Positions 1 to 12,769 of a DNA stretch of 64,000 nt are shown piece by piece; within the stretch, counting starts at the first letter, position 1; every line of letters begins with the position of its first letter. The position numbers were made by a program, and so were the translations under genes. Origin of the DNA: Torreya grandis (Eukaryota; Streptophyta; Pinopsida; Cupressales; Taxaceae); assembly GCA_037957365.1 (NCBI GenBank), contig JARHVA010005486.1, positions 124,001 to 188,000 of the forward strand, written 5' to 3'. Under the pieces are notes generated by a model. That model did not search any database. It was not told where the DNA came from and saw nothing but the letters and a program-made list of their open reading frames with translations.

Positions 1-3000
1 AAAACTATGATAAGGTGTATGAAATCATATGACCTGGTAAATCAAAAGCTATGTATAGGATGCCATTAATGGGTGAATGTATCAATACTGAATTAATGTA
101 TCTATGTATGTCCCCCTAATGGGTAGATAGTAGTAAATATAGATCTAAGTTCTAGACTCAAGTCTTATAAGAATATTTTAACACTCGAAGAAAACAAGTG
201 AAGCATGTATATATGATAAAACTAAATGAAACTAACATAGATAACATATGTAATACCTAGAAAATAAAAGGAATGTAAACAAGGAAATACAAACAATCTA
301 AATTTTGTGTTTTTGAGTAATGTCTAAATGTTTTTTTATTTTAAACATATTATATGATTTTTATGTCTTTTGAGTATAAGATACGCATAAGTAATCATGA
401 CAATGAAATTATATATAAGGTGAAAGGTAAGAAGAGAGATACTACTAACCAATTGGTCTTACAAGAGACTCACAATCAATGTATCCTATATCAAAGAGAG
501 GAAGAGTGATCATGCACATTGTACAATGAGGTATCTAAGATCAAGGAATTAGATGTACTAAGTGATCTATAGTTGAGACTAACTGTGGATTGGGGTTAGG
601 AATATGTGGAGTTGACTGAATTGGCCTATGAACTGTGGGGTTCTTAGGGACCCATCTGATACAAGAAACATGATAAATGAAACTATGTACAAGGAAATGG
701 GGGTTAAATGAAATTGTTTAAAATTAGGATTGAAGTGAATGAAATTAAGTAAAAGGAAAGTGATATGGATAAGAATTTGTGTGTTGGTAAGGAATGGTGA
801 TAGAATCCCAACATGTCATTGATGGGATGCCTCTATGTAACATAGGTGGCATCATCACTTTTTGAATGGTATATATCATACTAATCTTGGTTGTTCTAAT
901 CATTTTCTTCATTTTGATTAGCAATGTCTAGATCATTGATTGGGATATTACCATCTAAAATTGTATCCACTATAGGTATATCTTTCTTTGAAGACTCTTT
1001 TTTTAGATACCCTCTTTTGAGAATGGTTTTTTTCTTAGCTTGATTCTAAATGTGAAACTTAAGTTCTTACTCTTTTTGAAACATTACCTATGTATTTAGA
1101 TATTTTACCTTGATAAATTATATTTGTGAATTATTTACCTTATTATGTTCCATAAATCTCAATCCTTTTTTACCAATATTATCAACTACAAGAATAAGAG
1201 TAGTGATACCTTGGGCATTCTTGCCAAACCCTTGACTAGGATAATAAAATTATTGTAGATATTTTTGACCAAACCCATACTATTTTGAAAGTGGGACCTC
1301 ATTTTGGAGAGGTATATTTGTATCCTTTAATTGATTTACATGTACTTGTTGTATTGTTTGTTTCTCTAATTTTGTTTTGTAATATTTTTATTTTTTTGAG
1401 TTATGCTTTGGTAGCCACTTTTGTATTGTTTATGAATTTGACACTTTTTTAATATATTCCTTTATCACTATGGATCACTTAATTGATTTATATTGTATAG
1501 GTTATTCATTAGTAAGATGCGTTGTATATCCTTTTTCAATGACGAACATGAATTCATGTCAGACCATGCATTCTATGATATGCACAATAGTATCTGGATC
1601 TCCTTACAAGATGTAGAGGAGGTAGGTTGATCAACTTAGCTTTAATCATTTGTATTAAAATCTCACTTGAGATTCTATTTAATCTTTGATTACTTTGTGA
1701 ATCACTAATTTTAGATGCACTTTGTTATGATTTCTTATTTTTCTATGTAACATTGATTGCCACAAATTAACTAGGTGAAGATGCATATACATGATTGACA
1801 TAGTGTGCCCTAGAGGATTTTGTTTTATAGTTTGATTTTCCAATACTATAATCTTTTAAGGACTATTTTAGATAATTTAAACTTATGCCTCCCAAACGAG
1901 ACTAGAGAGAATGTTATAAAAAGAATAATTTTCATAGATTTTATATAAAATGGACTAGGATTAAGATAATAATATGCATATATTACCCATATATTACATT
2001 GGAGAGGATTTACAATTATAAAATTTTGAATAATTTAAATATTTTTTAACATTTTTGTTTGGATTTAGACTAGTAATAAGTCCACATTATTTAAAATGGT
2101 CCCTTTTCATGTAATATATAATTTTGAATTTGTAATTCTAAAGTTAGCTTTCTCAAACTGATAATTTCATCCTTTAGAGTCTCACAAGTGCAAACCCTAG
2201 TTGTTTCTGATTGAACATGCAAACACACATCCTGAATGGGAGATATGGGAAGGGAAGGGTAAAAGTATGAATAGGCTAAGTATAAACATTTTGAATAGTA
2301 GTATAGGTTACCTCACCTCTCAGAGGAGTCATATCATGGACTTGGTTAGATGGAAAGTAGCTATCACCATCTTAGAGATGATGAGGAGGAAAATAATCTT
2401 CTTTACCCATAAAATTTTACTATGTAACTTTGTAAAGGGATGCTAGGTTAGAATATATTAGGTCTAAAATCCCTAACATAGACACTAAAAATAGGAAACA
2501 AAAGGATAAAAACCCTAATAACATCTAGGGATAGGGTTTTTTCACTATTTGAAGTTGGGTTCACCAAATGATTAAACTTTTTAGGACTTAGTGTATGGAA
2601 ATATTAGATTATTAAAGGGTCTCAGTAATATAAATTAAGGGATAAATATGTAATAAATACAATCATTGATTTGTATAATAATTAAACTAATTGATTATTC
2701 TAAAAATAAAAATGAATCACACAAGTATATACTTAGCTATAAACTGACTAAGATGGATGTTCTAGGGACTAAAAAATAGTGTAAAAGCTCATATGAGTGT
2801 TGTAAATAGGATGTAGGTATTAGAAACCTTCATGTATAGTAGTGTGGTACCTTAGATAATATCATACTGTACTAATGTCCACTTGGGGTGTGCTAGTGTC
2901 CTGAAAATAAAATTATGTGATATTTTAGGTGCACCTCTAATTGAGTTTAATCTACGTACACCTATGTAGATGAGCCTTGATTCACTATTTATAAATTATT

Positions 3001-3813
3001 TTTGACTGATCTAGTGCTTGCGTAGGGTGTGAAATATGTCTAGGTTGACCCTATGTGTCTTAAGAATTGAAAAGATATCAGTTGAGGTTGAAATTAGGCA
3101 AGGGGCATTAACATGATCTCTTGGTTAGTGGTGCAATATACTAGTGTCCAAAAGGGCATGCTACTATCTAGGTGGTAGAACCTAGGTCACTAGGGACTTG
3201 GATCCCTAGAGGAAGGTTTAGAACTAATATTGGGATGTCTAGGGATGTTTAATACCTAAAAAAAGCTAGATAAGGGTTAAAAGAGGCCCTAATATAGGTC
3301 TATGGCTAAGCTAGTGATGGGTGGTCTTAAGTGACACTCATTTCACTCAAGTGATATTTTATATGACTAAATTATGTAACCTTTATACATTTATTCCTTT
3401 ACATCATAAAACTTAAGTTTTATTGTCTTGACTCAAAAAATAGGTTTGAAATGAGATACTAGTGTATTTCATGAGTTCTCTACTAAGAAATGCTAAACTT
3501 AGATATTCAACAATTGAAAACTAAGAGTTTGCTTTGATCAAATTAATTAATAAGTCCATGTATTAGATCCTCCATAGTAAAGTGTTTGCCATTATATCTA
3601 TCCCTTATATAAAATATATGTAGATGTAGGATGAATTAGGTGAACAAAGAGGAAAGTGGATGAATATTATACAATAATTTTACCTAGAAATCTAACCAAT
3701 TAAGATCATGAGAGGGAAAACACTCATTAAGGTAATAGATGAGGTGGATCCATAAATTATTTGCCAGTAATATACAGTGTAAGGCATCACAAAATATGAC
3801 TGGTATTAGGATG
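1..3813. other. AT-rich flank, no supported gene
   Basis: This stretch is AT-rich, almost free of CpG and full of stops in all frames. The longest frame (2201-2446, +) has no recognisable motif and looks accidental. I found no LTR pair, polymerase motif or RNA gene. Short phrases such as actagtgtcc recur near 2870-3150 but do not form a clear tandem array. It is the 5' flank of the Copia-1 insertion and is probably older, unrecognisable repeat DNA; that last point is inference. Confidence 0.5.
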
Positions 3814-4228
3814 TGTTAGATTAGGGTTTATTATTTTCCCAAATTTATTTATTATGGGTTTTTTCCCTAACTTTAAGTTTTCCTACTTTCATGGATAAGC
3901 TTACTTATGTGTACTTGGATTTACAATTCGATCAGATAAATAAGAAGTAACTCCCTTGACCATTTATTTTGGGTATTGGAGTTACTCTTATATTCTTGTC
4001 TTTTGACCAATTTTCATGGAAATTTTTATGGAGGAGTTACACATGCACTCCCCTATATGTACATATCTCATTTTTGATCTTTTATAATGGAATGTTGGAT
4101 ATTTTATCTAAATCTCTTTTCTATTATTCTCTTATTTTTATTTCATTCAACTTGTGGTTATGTTGTGTACTTTTTTGACTTGTACTTTCATTGAATTTGT
4201 GCATCTTCTTGATCCAGAGATCCTAGCA
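3814..4228 (+). repeat. Copia-1 5' LTR
   Basis: It begins TGTTAGATTAGGGTTTATT and matches the copy starting at 16651, including the shared TTTATTTATTATGGG stretch and the CCTAC-TTCAT-GATAA stretch. The end is placed at CCTAGCA, 12 bases before the primer site; only the first ~105 bases can be checked against the 3' copy, so the right edge is inferred from the primer site. No clear target duplication could be paired, because the 3' LTR is truncated. Confidence 0.8.
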
Positions 4229-4240
4229 TCTAACTTGATA

Positions 4241-4250
4241 TGGTATCATA
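4241..4250 (+). other. Copia-1 primer binding site
   Basis: TGGTATCATA keeps the first eight bases of the usual plant initiator-Met primer site (TGGTATCAGAGC) and then diverges. It lies 12 bases inside the LTR end, as expected for a Copia element primed by tRNA-iMet. Confidence 0.75.
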
Positions 4251-5349
4251 ACACCATTATGGTATACGAATGTCCATTTTTATTTGATATCAATTATTTT
4301 GAAATATTGAGTTTATTGTGTTTGGTGTTCAAATTTCTATGGAAGCATTGGGTCTCATTTTTTGAAGGACAAACCTACTTTTTAGTAATCCATTCAAGTA
4401 ATTTAGAGAGCGTGAGCTCCATCTCCATTGATTGGCATGACCTTGTTCATCCTACATAACATCTATATGGCTTCCCTTATACATTCAACCCCTATTTAAA
4501 GCTTTCTAGACCTATATCAACATTGGATCTCCTATTGACCCACCAACATGCTACTTAGCCTCACACCAACTGCTATTCAGTCTACCCCCCTATGACCCCA
4601 TGGAAATTAGGCCTTTGTCCATGCCTAATGTATGCAAATTGTGTTTGGGTTATTCAAGGAACAACATGAAAGTCTCCTACAATTTCAATAAGCTTATTTC
4701 CCCCCCCCAAAAAAAAAAGTTAAGTCTATTCAAATCTTTCCCTAAAGTTTTTTAAAATCTTGCATATGAAATCATCTTTTTTAAATATCTTGATTTAAAA
4801 ACATGGTCAAATAGTCTATTTTTATTTAAATGCATAAGTAATTCATAGGAGGATTGGTCAAAATTTAGCATTGTTAGTGGAAAAGTCATTGCTTCAATTC
4901 CAACCTTTGTAAATTTTCTAAACTTTTTGTAGTTAAAGTGAATTTGTGAAAATTGATTAATAGGTCATTAAATGATGAAAATGTGATTTTGTTATAAATT
5001 TTGATAGGCATGTCTCTTTTGAGTGACATTTTTTCCAAAAGTGCAAGTTTTTCCATTCTTATTGTATTGGAAAGGTCTATTTTATAATCATAATAAAAAT
5101 TATAAATTGATAAAATTGGGGGTTATTGATTGAATTTAATTTTAGTGGTTTACTATATTTGAATCATTCTTTCATTATATTTGCACTTATATTTCTACAA
5201 CAAATAAACAACTACAATTAAAAACCACTACAAACTTCATTTCTACATAATGGATAAAAGTTTAATTAATCCTCTAGTGTTATTTAACTATCATGAATAG
5301 AAAATCAAAATGCAAATTATTCTATAGAGTAAAGGTTTACGTCATATTA
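4251..5349 (+). other. Copia-1 leader, no gene seen
   Basis: No open reading frame or family motif was recognised. The stretch includes a C-run followed directly by an A-run at about 4700-4718. It may hold the decayed start of gag, but I cannot show this. Confidence 0.45.
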
Positions 5350-6060
5350 CAATGGAGTTAGAAACCGAACCAACTATAGATGCAAAAATAATTAAGTGGT
5401 ACAATCATAGTGATGAAGCCTATGGGTTGTGTATTTTTGTCTCTTAATCTCCTATTTCATAGAACCTGCCAAAACACCCAATGAAGAGTGAACCATTTTA
5501 GAAAAGCTCTTTGGGAAGAAAGATGTGATGAGAGGTCACAAACTAGAAAATAAACTTATCAGCCTAAGTCTTAGTAACTTTTACACCCTTTACTATTTAC
5601 TCACCAAGCTCAAGTATTTGAGATTGTATTTAAAATAATGTGGAACATATAAGAAGAATGATGAACTTATTCTTTCTATAATTTCCAAGGTAGGTCTTGA
5701 TTATTTAGTATTTGTATCTAATTTCCATGCCACTAAAATTTTTCTAGGCACTACATGGAAAACTCCCTCTTTAAATTCTTTTATTACTAACTTAACTCAA
5801 GAACAATAAAATTTAACATGGATGGGAACATTGAAGTCCCCAAAACCTTAATCCATAATTGTTTGGAATGAGAAAACAAAGGCTTCAAATAAAGAGAAGA
5901 ATAAAAATAAGGATCAATAGATGAAGAAAGAACATACCTCTATCAAAACAACCACTAAAACCTCCTCTTCCAATGACAAACCTAGAAAAAAAAGGTTAAG
6001 TTTGCACATTGTAAGAAAAATGGACATGATGAACACAAGTGCATGAAGAAATAAATTTAA
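5350..6060 (+). pseudogene. Copia-1 gag remnant with decayed CCHC zinc knuckle
   Basis: Gag forms the virus-like particle and its zinc knuckle binds element RNA. Here only broken frames remain. The clearest part is at about 6004-6050, where HCKKNGHDEHKCMKK reads as a CCHC knuckle whose first cysteine position is occupied by another residue. Upstream, phrases such as KLENKLISLSLSNFYTL resemble Copia UBN2-type gag only loosely. Several stops interrupt every frame. The assignment rests on the zinc knuckle and on the place between primer site and protease; the outer limits are approximate. Confidence 0.6.
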
Positions 6061-6179
6061 CACCTAACTCATCTTCTATAAAATTAAAACATAGGTGTTC
6101 CTAAGTCTATCAAGCATAATTAATCAAATCAAGATTCTTATTATGTAAAAGGAAAATGAAAAGAGAAAGAAATGGGCAA

Positions 6180-7553
6180 GGTTCTTATAGCAGTTGTAGA
6201 TCCAACAGATTCATGGGCTATTTACTTGGGTACTTCTCACCACATAGGTTATTAAAATGTTGAGTTTTCTTCATTAAAGCCTTATATCATGTCTTAAATC
6301 ACTTTGGGTGACAATAATTATATATGAATTTTAAGGAGAGGGTCTATTTAAATGGAAGGAAGATCATTCAATAATGTTTAATGGGTTAAATCTCTTTCAA
6401 GTAAGAAACTATCAGTTTATGAAATCACTCATATAAATAAGGGCATGAGGGTGGATTTTTTACCAAATTCAATTATCATTAGAGAGTTTCATAATGATTC
6501 TATAATAGGAATGGGAAGGGTATATCACCAATATAGGCTGTATACCTTTTCACATTTTAAACTTGATTCTTATTGAACTACATTGTTGACTCATTCAAAA
6601 GGAGATAGTAAATTATGGCATGAAAGGTTTGGCCACCTCAACTACCACTACCTATAATAACTCAGTAAAAATGACATGGTCATAGGCTTACCTCGAGTTC
6701 ATTTCTCTATGGGTCTTTATGAGGATTTCATCCTTGTGAATCATCCCAAGGATAACGTTGACAAAGGCAAAACTTGGAGAGCTTCAATGAAATTGAAGTT
6801 AGTATATAATGATGTATTTGGGAATTTTCCCAGTCTATATTTCATAATGACTAAGTATGATCTCACCTTTATTGATGGTTTCTCAAGGTAGAAATGGGTC
6901 CACTTGTTTATAAATAAATTTGAAGTTTTTGACAAGTTTCTAGGCTAAAATGTTCTTAAAAATATATAATCTAAGAAATGTATAAATGTTATTAAAATTG
7001 ATAATGTGAGTGAGTATGTCAGTAATAGATTTGAGTAATTTTGCTTAATAGTGGGGATTGATTTACAATGTATGGATTAAAATAAATAATGGGAGTGAGT
7101 ATGTCAATAATAGATTTAAACAATTTTTCACAACATAGGGGATTGATTTGCAACGTATAGTTCCATACAGTCTTCAACAAAACAAAGTTATAATACATAA
7201 GACCAAGTCCTTAATAGATATGGAAAACTATATGATTCACTCTAAGTCACTTGAACCATAGTACTAGGCTAAAGCATTCAATTTTACTTTATACATTCAC
7301 AATAGGGTTCCCCATAAATATTTAAAAGGCATAACTCCCTTTGAAGCTTGGTACAATAGGAAACTCATAGTTAAACATTTTAGTCTTTAGATCTCTAGTT
7401 ATGACCCATATACCTAAGAAGAAACACAAGGATATTGAATCATAGTGTAAGCCTTGAATATTTTTAGGTTATCTATATGGTGTCAATGGGTACCACCTTC
7501 TTCATCTAACCACACATGAGCTATTAATTGAGAGAAGTGTTCACTTTCAAGAG
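6180..7553 (+). pseudogene. Copia-1 protease / GAG-pre-integrase / integrase, cut by Gypsy insertion
   Basis: The protease site reads WAIYLGTSHHIGY at about 6214-6252, where Copia proteases have W-x-x-D-S-G-x-S-x-H-M; if aligned so, the catalytic Asp has become Tyr. GAG-pre-integrase follows with LWHERFGHLNYHYL (about 6615-6656). The integrase core shows WRASMKLKLVYNDVFG, YDLTFIDGFSR and a DNxSEYVxNRF motif, which is present twice because of an 85-bp tandem duplication. The last Copia residues before the chromovirus insertion read ELLIERSVHFQEC. Stops and frameshifts occur throughout. Integrase would join element cDNA to host DNA; this copy cannot. Confidence 0.82.
7000..7169 (+). repeat. 85-bp tandem duplication inside Copia-1 integrase
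   Basis: The stretches around gagtgagtatgtc at 7008 and 7093 lie 85 bases apart and are followed in both copies by aatagattt and by ggggattgattt. The two copies encode the same integrase motif (D/N-N-x-S-E-Y-V, then GIDLQ). The copies differ at many positions, so the duplication is not recent. It shifts the frame, since 85 is not a multiple of three. Confidence 0.82.
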
Positions 7554-8946
7554 TGTCTGATATAGGTGCGTGTTGTACATAGTTCAAATAAATTATTTTA
7601 TGGTCATAGGTAGTCTTAGAGGTCTTATCCAATCAATAATAAGCCCTATCTAGGCTTCAAGTGTGATATCAAGGTCATTTGGTAGTGTTTTAGATAATCC
7701 TTCCAATACCAATAATTCAAATTTTTGAATTGGTTTTGGCTTGCTCAAGGAGTTTTAGTGAGTGTCAAGGAGCATGGTCATTATGAAGTGATCCTTGAGG
7801 TCTAAATATATGATGTATATGTTATTTAAGCTTTTACCTTGATTTTATATGTTAAAAACCATGTTTTCTACCTTGAGAAGCTTCATCCAACATAGGATAG
7901 AGACATAATAAGGTTTTTTTTTGAGTTTTAGGAATGTTTAATAACTTATGGTAATAAGAAAACAATTTGGTTTGTTAGTTAAGAGTGATATTGGTCTAAC
8001 CATATATGGAAGAGCTTAAGAATGTATTAAAAAAAGAATAAAAACTAATTTTAAGGTTTCTAAAGGTGTGATTATATGTAATAATAGGGGTTTGCATGTG
8101 TAAAAACTATAGAAACATATTAAATAAATCTTTTTGTCATAGTTTTTGTGTGAATCTAGACTCTTTACTTGTAAAAGTACATGATATATATATATATGTT
8201 ATTTAGTCATTTTATAGGTTTATTAAATATTTATTGAGATTTAGAGGTGGAAATAGAATTATAAAATCTAAATATAGATTTTAAATTCAATAAAGGACAT
8301 TTCAACATCATTATTTTGATTTTTAAGTGAAACTTTCAGTTAGAAAGACCTGCAAACCTTAAATCAAGGTGTAAGAGACAAAAAGTGGGTTTCCAAGAGA
8401 AATAACCATAAAAAAAACCTCTAAAATTGGTAGATAGATGATATGAGGTTTTTTTTAAATGATTCAAATGGTTTTTTAAATTTCATATTTTTATAAATCA
8501 AGTTATAGTGGACTATGTATTACAGACCTGTGAAAGCTAAGGAAAACAGGGTTTTGGATAAGGAAACTCATATTTCTCTCAATCTACAAATTCAAATCCT
8601 TTAAAATTTGTCAGGTAGGTGATATATAGGTGTATTAGGAGGATAAAAAGGGTTTAAATTCTAAAAACATATTATAATAACTATAAGTGACTATGTGTAA
8701 ATAGACATTGAATTAGACCTAAACAAGGCTTAAAGTATACTTTTTTGAGTTTGCTAAGATATTTCAAGAGAAAAAGAGGATATAAATGGTTTAAAATTTA
8801 AAATAAGATATAAATTCCATATATTTTGTTTTAATTCTGATTTCAATCACTTATAGGAACAAAAATCTTAAGGCTACAAGCTTATTAAAGTGAAATGAGT
8901 CTAGTGAAGAGTTACAAAACCTAAAGACTCTATTGGACCATTTACA
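7554..8946 (+). repeat. Chromovirus 5' LTR
   Basis: It starts TGTCTGATATAGGTGCGTG and aligns along its length with the 3' LTR, for example in ttgtacatagtt, ggttttggcttg, and cttaaggctacaagc. The end is placed at TTTACA by comparison with CCTACA of the 3' copy. At 8172-8189 it has only a short AT-repeat, where the 3' LTR has a ~300-bp GT microsatellite. No clear primer site follows the LTR end. Confidence 0.85.
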
Positions 8947-9029
8947 ATAATAGAGAATAATAATATTTTGCTTAATATTTTAAATATGTAATTATTTTAT
9001 TGACAATATAAGATATAATCTTGTAATTA

Positions 9030-10090
9030 TGGAAATCAAATCAAGAGGTAGAGGTCAAAGAAGATAGCCTACTCAAGCAGTGTTACTTGAAAAGATGAGG
9101 AATATTTAGGCTAGGTTGCAAGCCATGGAGATTTATCATAGGAGAGGAGTTGTAATGGGAGATTTATGTGATAGATAAGAGGAATATATACCTTAATAAG
9201 GAGTGGAACTAGATGAATTAGAAGAGAGAGAATAAAAAAGGTTGATTAGAGTATTCATGGGGGTTAATTCCAACCCCAAGTTGGAGGTACTTATGTATGA
9301 AGGCAGCCTAAATATATAAAAGTTGGTTGATCGGATCACTTCCATGGATAATTATTGTGAATATGAATGCATATAATATGATTACAAGAAGATGAAGTTT
9401 TCATTTACCAGATTGAAATGACATGCATCCCTTTAGTGGGAAAGAGTACAAGATGAAATAAGGAGAAAAGGAAAGCCCAAGATCAAGAGTTGTGATATAA
9501 TGGTGTTCACTATGAAAGGAAATTTCATGATAATATATTATCAAACTAATATATTCAAAGTATTAAAAATGTAAGGTAAAAATAGATGACAATTAAATAT
9601 TACATAGAAGATTTTTCTAGGCTAACTATTAAAATAGGACACATTGAAGAAGATATTGAAAAGGTAGCCAGATATATGAATGGATTGAGATTAAATATTC
9701 AACATGAAATAAATATTTTGAAATTAAAATATGTTAAGGAATCATACCAATATTCCTTTAAAGTAAAGGAAATTTTATTAAGGAATTGAGTTTAATATTC
9801 AAGAGGTAGAGGTGGAACTACTAAGAGCAAACCAAAAACTCACAAATGGTCCAAGGACAAATCACAATAAGTGTATATTATTTTAGAGGTAGGAGAACAT
9901 TTAATTGAGGTATTAGAAGAGGATTTTTAGGTAAGTGTTGAAATTATAACAAGTATGGAGATAGACATTATGAGTGTGATAAAAGAAGTTGGAGAATCTT
10001 TACTTATGAAAAGGCTCTTTCTTAATCCCAAAAAAGAGATAAAAGAGCCTTCTCAAAGGAAGATGTTGTTTAGAACCACCTAAAAATCCA
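9030..10090 (+). pseudogene. Chromovirus gag
   Basis: Gag residues can be followed from MEIKSRGRGQR (about 9028) through NPKLEVLMYEGSLN and ITSMDNYCEYE to an unbroken piece at 9586-9786 that includes YIEDFSRLTIKIGHIEEDIE and KVARYMNGLR, typical of the retrotransposon gag domain of plant chromoviruses. A decayed zinc knuckle (KYGDRHYECDKRS) lies at about 9950-9988. Stops separate the pieces. Gag would package the RNA; the order LTR, gag, protease supports the call. Confidence 0.82.
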
Positions 10091-10129
10091 AGGTTAAGTG
10101 TTGAAAATTCATTATATATAATTGAAGTA

Positions 10130-10455
10130 ATTATAATTTAGTGTCTTTTGAGATGGTTGATAAGCTAGGCTTAAAGAATTACACTCATCCTACTTCTTAC
10201 AAGGTTCCCTAGCTACAAAAAGGACATCAAGTCTTAGTGAAATAGGAATGTAAGGTGTAATTTCAGATAGAAAGCTACAAGGATGAGGTATTATGTAATA
10301 TAATGACAACTGATGTTTATCATGTTCTTTTGGGTAGACCTTGGTAGTTTAATAAGAAGGCAATACATGATGGGAGAAACAATACATATACCTTTGCTAA
10401 GGATGGAAAGGAACATACACTTACACGTTTGAAATATGATAATTAAAAAAGGGAT
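10130..10455 (+). pseudogene. Chromovirus aspartic protease
   Basis: The segment reads as the C-terminal half of a Gypsy protease: KLGLKNYTHPTSYKVP, LQKGHQVLVK, FQIESYKDEVLCNIM, DVYHVLLGRPW and KKAIHDGRNNTYTF. These match the conserved block after the active site in plant chromoviruses (the DVCHILLGRPW-type signature). The catalytic D-S/T-G was not found in a readable frame, so the N-terminal part is lost or too decayed. Stops occur at the Tyr/Trp/Gln-type positions. Confidence 0.78.
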
Positions 10456-10769
10456 GATAGTACTTAGGTGTTACTAATAATTGGAAAAGAGTTCTTTCAA
10501 AAAATCAAAAATGAAGAGGTAAGTTATGCATAAATTGGTAAACCTAGAACAGTTGTTACCTTTACAAAATTGACTGATTTGCCCATAGGAGTTAAAAATT
10601 TATTGAATGAGTTAATGGATATTATTTTAGATGGTATTCCTAATGAATTACCTCCAATTAGGATCATAATACACCATATAGACCTTTTTCTAAGAGCCAA
10701 TCTCCCAAATAATGTAGAATACATGATGACACCAAAGGAAAATGAGGAGAGAAAGAACCAAGTGTAATA

Positions 10770-11395
10770 ATTATTGGATAAGAGACTGATCAGGGAGAGT
10801 TTGATTCCTTGTGTTGTTCCAATAATATTATCACCTAAAAAGGATGGAGGCTAGAGAATTTTTACTGATTCAAGGGCGATAAATAAGATCACAATCAGGT
10901 ATAAATTTACTTTTCCTAGAGTTGATGATCTAATAGATTATTTAAGTGGTGCAAGGTACTTTTCCAAGATAGATTCAAAAGGTGGATATCATTAGATTAG
11001 AATTAGAGAGGTAAATGAATGGAAGACTACTTTCAAGACCAAATATGGGCTCTACAAATAGCTTGTTATGCCATTTGTGCTAAATAATGCTCTAAGTACC
11101 TTCATAAGGCTTATGAATGAGGTGCTTAAGGCTTTCATAAGTAAATTTTTCATTGTTTACCTTGATGATATCTTGATTTATATTCAGTAAAAGGAAGAGT
11201 ATATAAAACATTTTAGAATGGTTTTGAATAATTTGCATGAAGAAAAGTTATTAATATATTTCAAGAACTGCCATTTTGTGAAGATAGAGTTGGTTTATTT
11301 AGGGTTTGTTATATCTCAAGATGGCTTGAATATGGATAATGATAACATTAGATCCATAATGGAATGACCTCATCCAAATAATTCATTTGATGTAA
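10770..11395 (+). pseudogene. Chromovirus reverse transcriptase
   Basis: The RT reads almost through in one frame: SLIPCVVPIILSPKKDGG, RAINKITIRYKFTFPRVDDL, YFSKIDSKGGYH, then [19 protein letters not shown]. The catalytic motif [11 protein letters not shown] is intact, with YLDD at 11158-11169, and is followed by FKNCHFVKIELVYLGFVIS. Stops replace residues that are conserved in the family, for example a Gln after GGYH (TAG) and a Trp in YGLYK-stop-LVMPF (TAG). RT would copy element RNA into DNA; this copy is inactive because of the stops. Confidence 0.92.
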
Positions 11396-11466
11396 TAATT
11401 TTTTATGGCTTAGCTATTTTCTACAAAAAGTTTATAAGAAACTTTAGTAGTATTTATGTTCTAATT

Positions 11467-11840
11467 ATGGAAACAATCAAGGGGAACAAGAAATCATTTA
11501 TATGGACTAAGGTAGTTGATAAATTTTTTCATATTATTAAGAAGAATATTATAGAACAACCCATTCTAACCATGCCTAATTTTGGCAAACTTTTCCAAGT
11601 AGAGTGTGATGCTAGTGGAACTACGATAGGAGATGTTCTAAGTCAAGAAGGCAAATAAGTTGCCTATTTCAGTGATAAAATGAATGAAGCAAAGAAGAGG
11701 TATTCACAATATGGCCAAGAACTATATATTATTGTTCAAGCATTGAATAAATGGAAACACTACTAAATGCCTAAAGGGTTTGTATTGTATACAAATAACC
11801 ATGATTTACAATTTATTAGTAGTAAAACTAAGCTAAATTA
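11467..11840 (+). pseudogene. Chromovirus RNase H
   Basis: The region holds the RT-linked RNase H: PILTMPNFGKLFQVECDASG with the first catalytic Asp, then VAYFSDKMNEAKKRYSQYG (the QELYIIVQALNKWKHY part follows) and [19 protein letters not shown]. Frame 11467-11655 is open. After 11840 the sequence jumps directly into integrase core sequence, so the tether and the HHCC zinc-binding part of integrase are missing. Confidence 0.85.
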
Positions 11841-11849
11841 AAGGAAGAT

Positions 11850-12729
11850 AAATATAGGCCATGGGATTCAGTTAACATGGATTTTGTGTTTGGACTACCA
11901 AAGGCTCAAAAAGGTAAAGATTCAATATTTGTGGTAGTTGATAGGATTTAAAAGGTGGATCAATTTATTCCTTGTATAATAAAAATTGAGGCAACTCATA
12001 TTGTTGATATATTTTTGAAAGAAGTAGAAAGAATGCATGGGCTTCCTAGAAGCATTATATCTAATAGGGACACTAAGTTTTTTGGTCACTTTTAGAGGAA
12101 TTTTGGAATAAATTAGGGACCAATTTAATCTTAAGTTCAACCTACCATCTTCAAACTGAATTGGTCAATATAAGCCTTGTAAACATCCTTAGAATCTTAG
12201 TAAGTGATCATCCCAAAAAATGGATCAAGTACTAGCTCGATAGAATTTACATATAATGACTCTCCAAATAGAAGTAAACTATTTAGTCCATTTAATATTT
12301 TGTTATGGAATTAACCCAATGGGATTTTATGAGCTAATAAAATTAGGAAAACAAGATGGAAGAAGTGTTGAAAGAGAGGATTTTGAAGTAGCTATGTAAG
12401 AATTCCATGAACAGGTAAAACAAAAGCTAGAGATGAGCTCAAGTAAATATAAAAATAATGTTGATTTGAAAATAAGGGAAGTGAATTTTGAGGTACATGA
12501 TATTTTAATTTATCATCTTAGGAAAGAGATATTTCCAAAACGGGAATACAATAACATGAAATTGAAGAAAATAGGACCTTACAAAGTCCTTAGAAAAATT
12601 TCAGCTAATGCTTATGAATTGGAGCTTCCAATTGACATTAGAATCTCACCCATATTTCATGTAGTTGATATATATCATTTTATAGGAGATGCTAAATTAT
12701 CAAAATCACTTGAAGATAAAGAATATTAG
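11850..12729 (+). pseudogene. Chromovirus integrase core and GPY/F module
   Basis: The core starts at [19 protein letters not shown] with the first catalytic Asp, followed by [28 protein letters not shown] and ISNRDTKFFGHF with the second Asp. The third acidic residue cannot be placed because of frameshifts near 12150-12250. The C-terminal part is an open frame at 12433-12726 with IGPYKVLRKISANAYELELP and RISPIFHVVDIYHF, the GPY/F module found in chromovirus integrases. The N-terminal HHCC domain is deleted. It leads directly into the chromodomain. Confidence 0.86.
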
Positions 12730-12769
12730 ATCATACATTGGGAGTAATAATTACTGAAGAGACAACTAG

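Noticed and set aside
3969..4459. Two hydrophobic + strand frames that look like membrane proteins
   Set aside because: They overlap the Copia-1 LTR and primer site; T-rich DNA gives Phe/Leu-rich frames by chance.
4698..4720. C-run followed by an A-run, resembling an inverted polypurine tract
   Set aside because: No LTR edge lies next to it on either strand.
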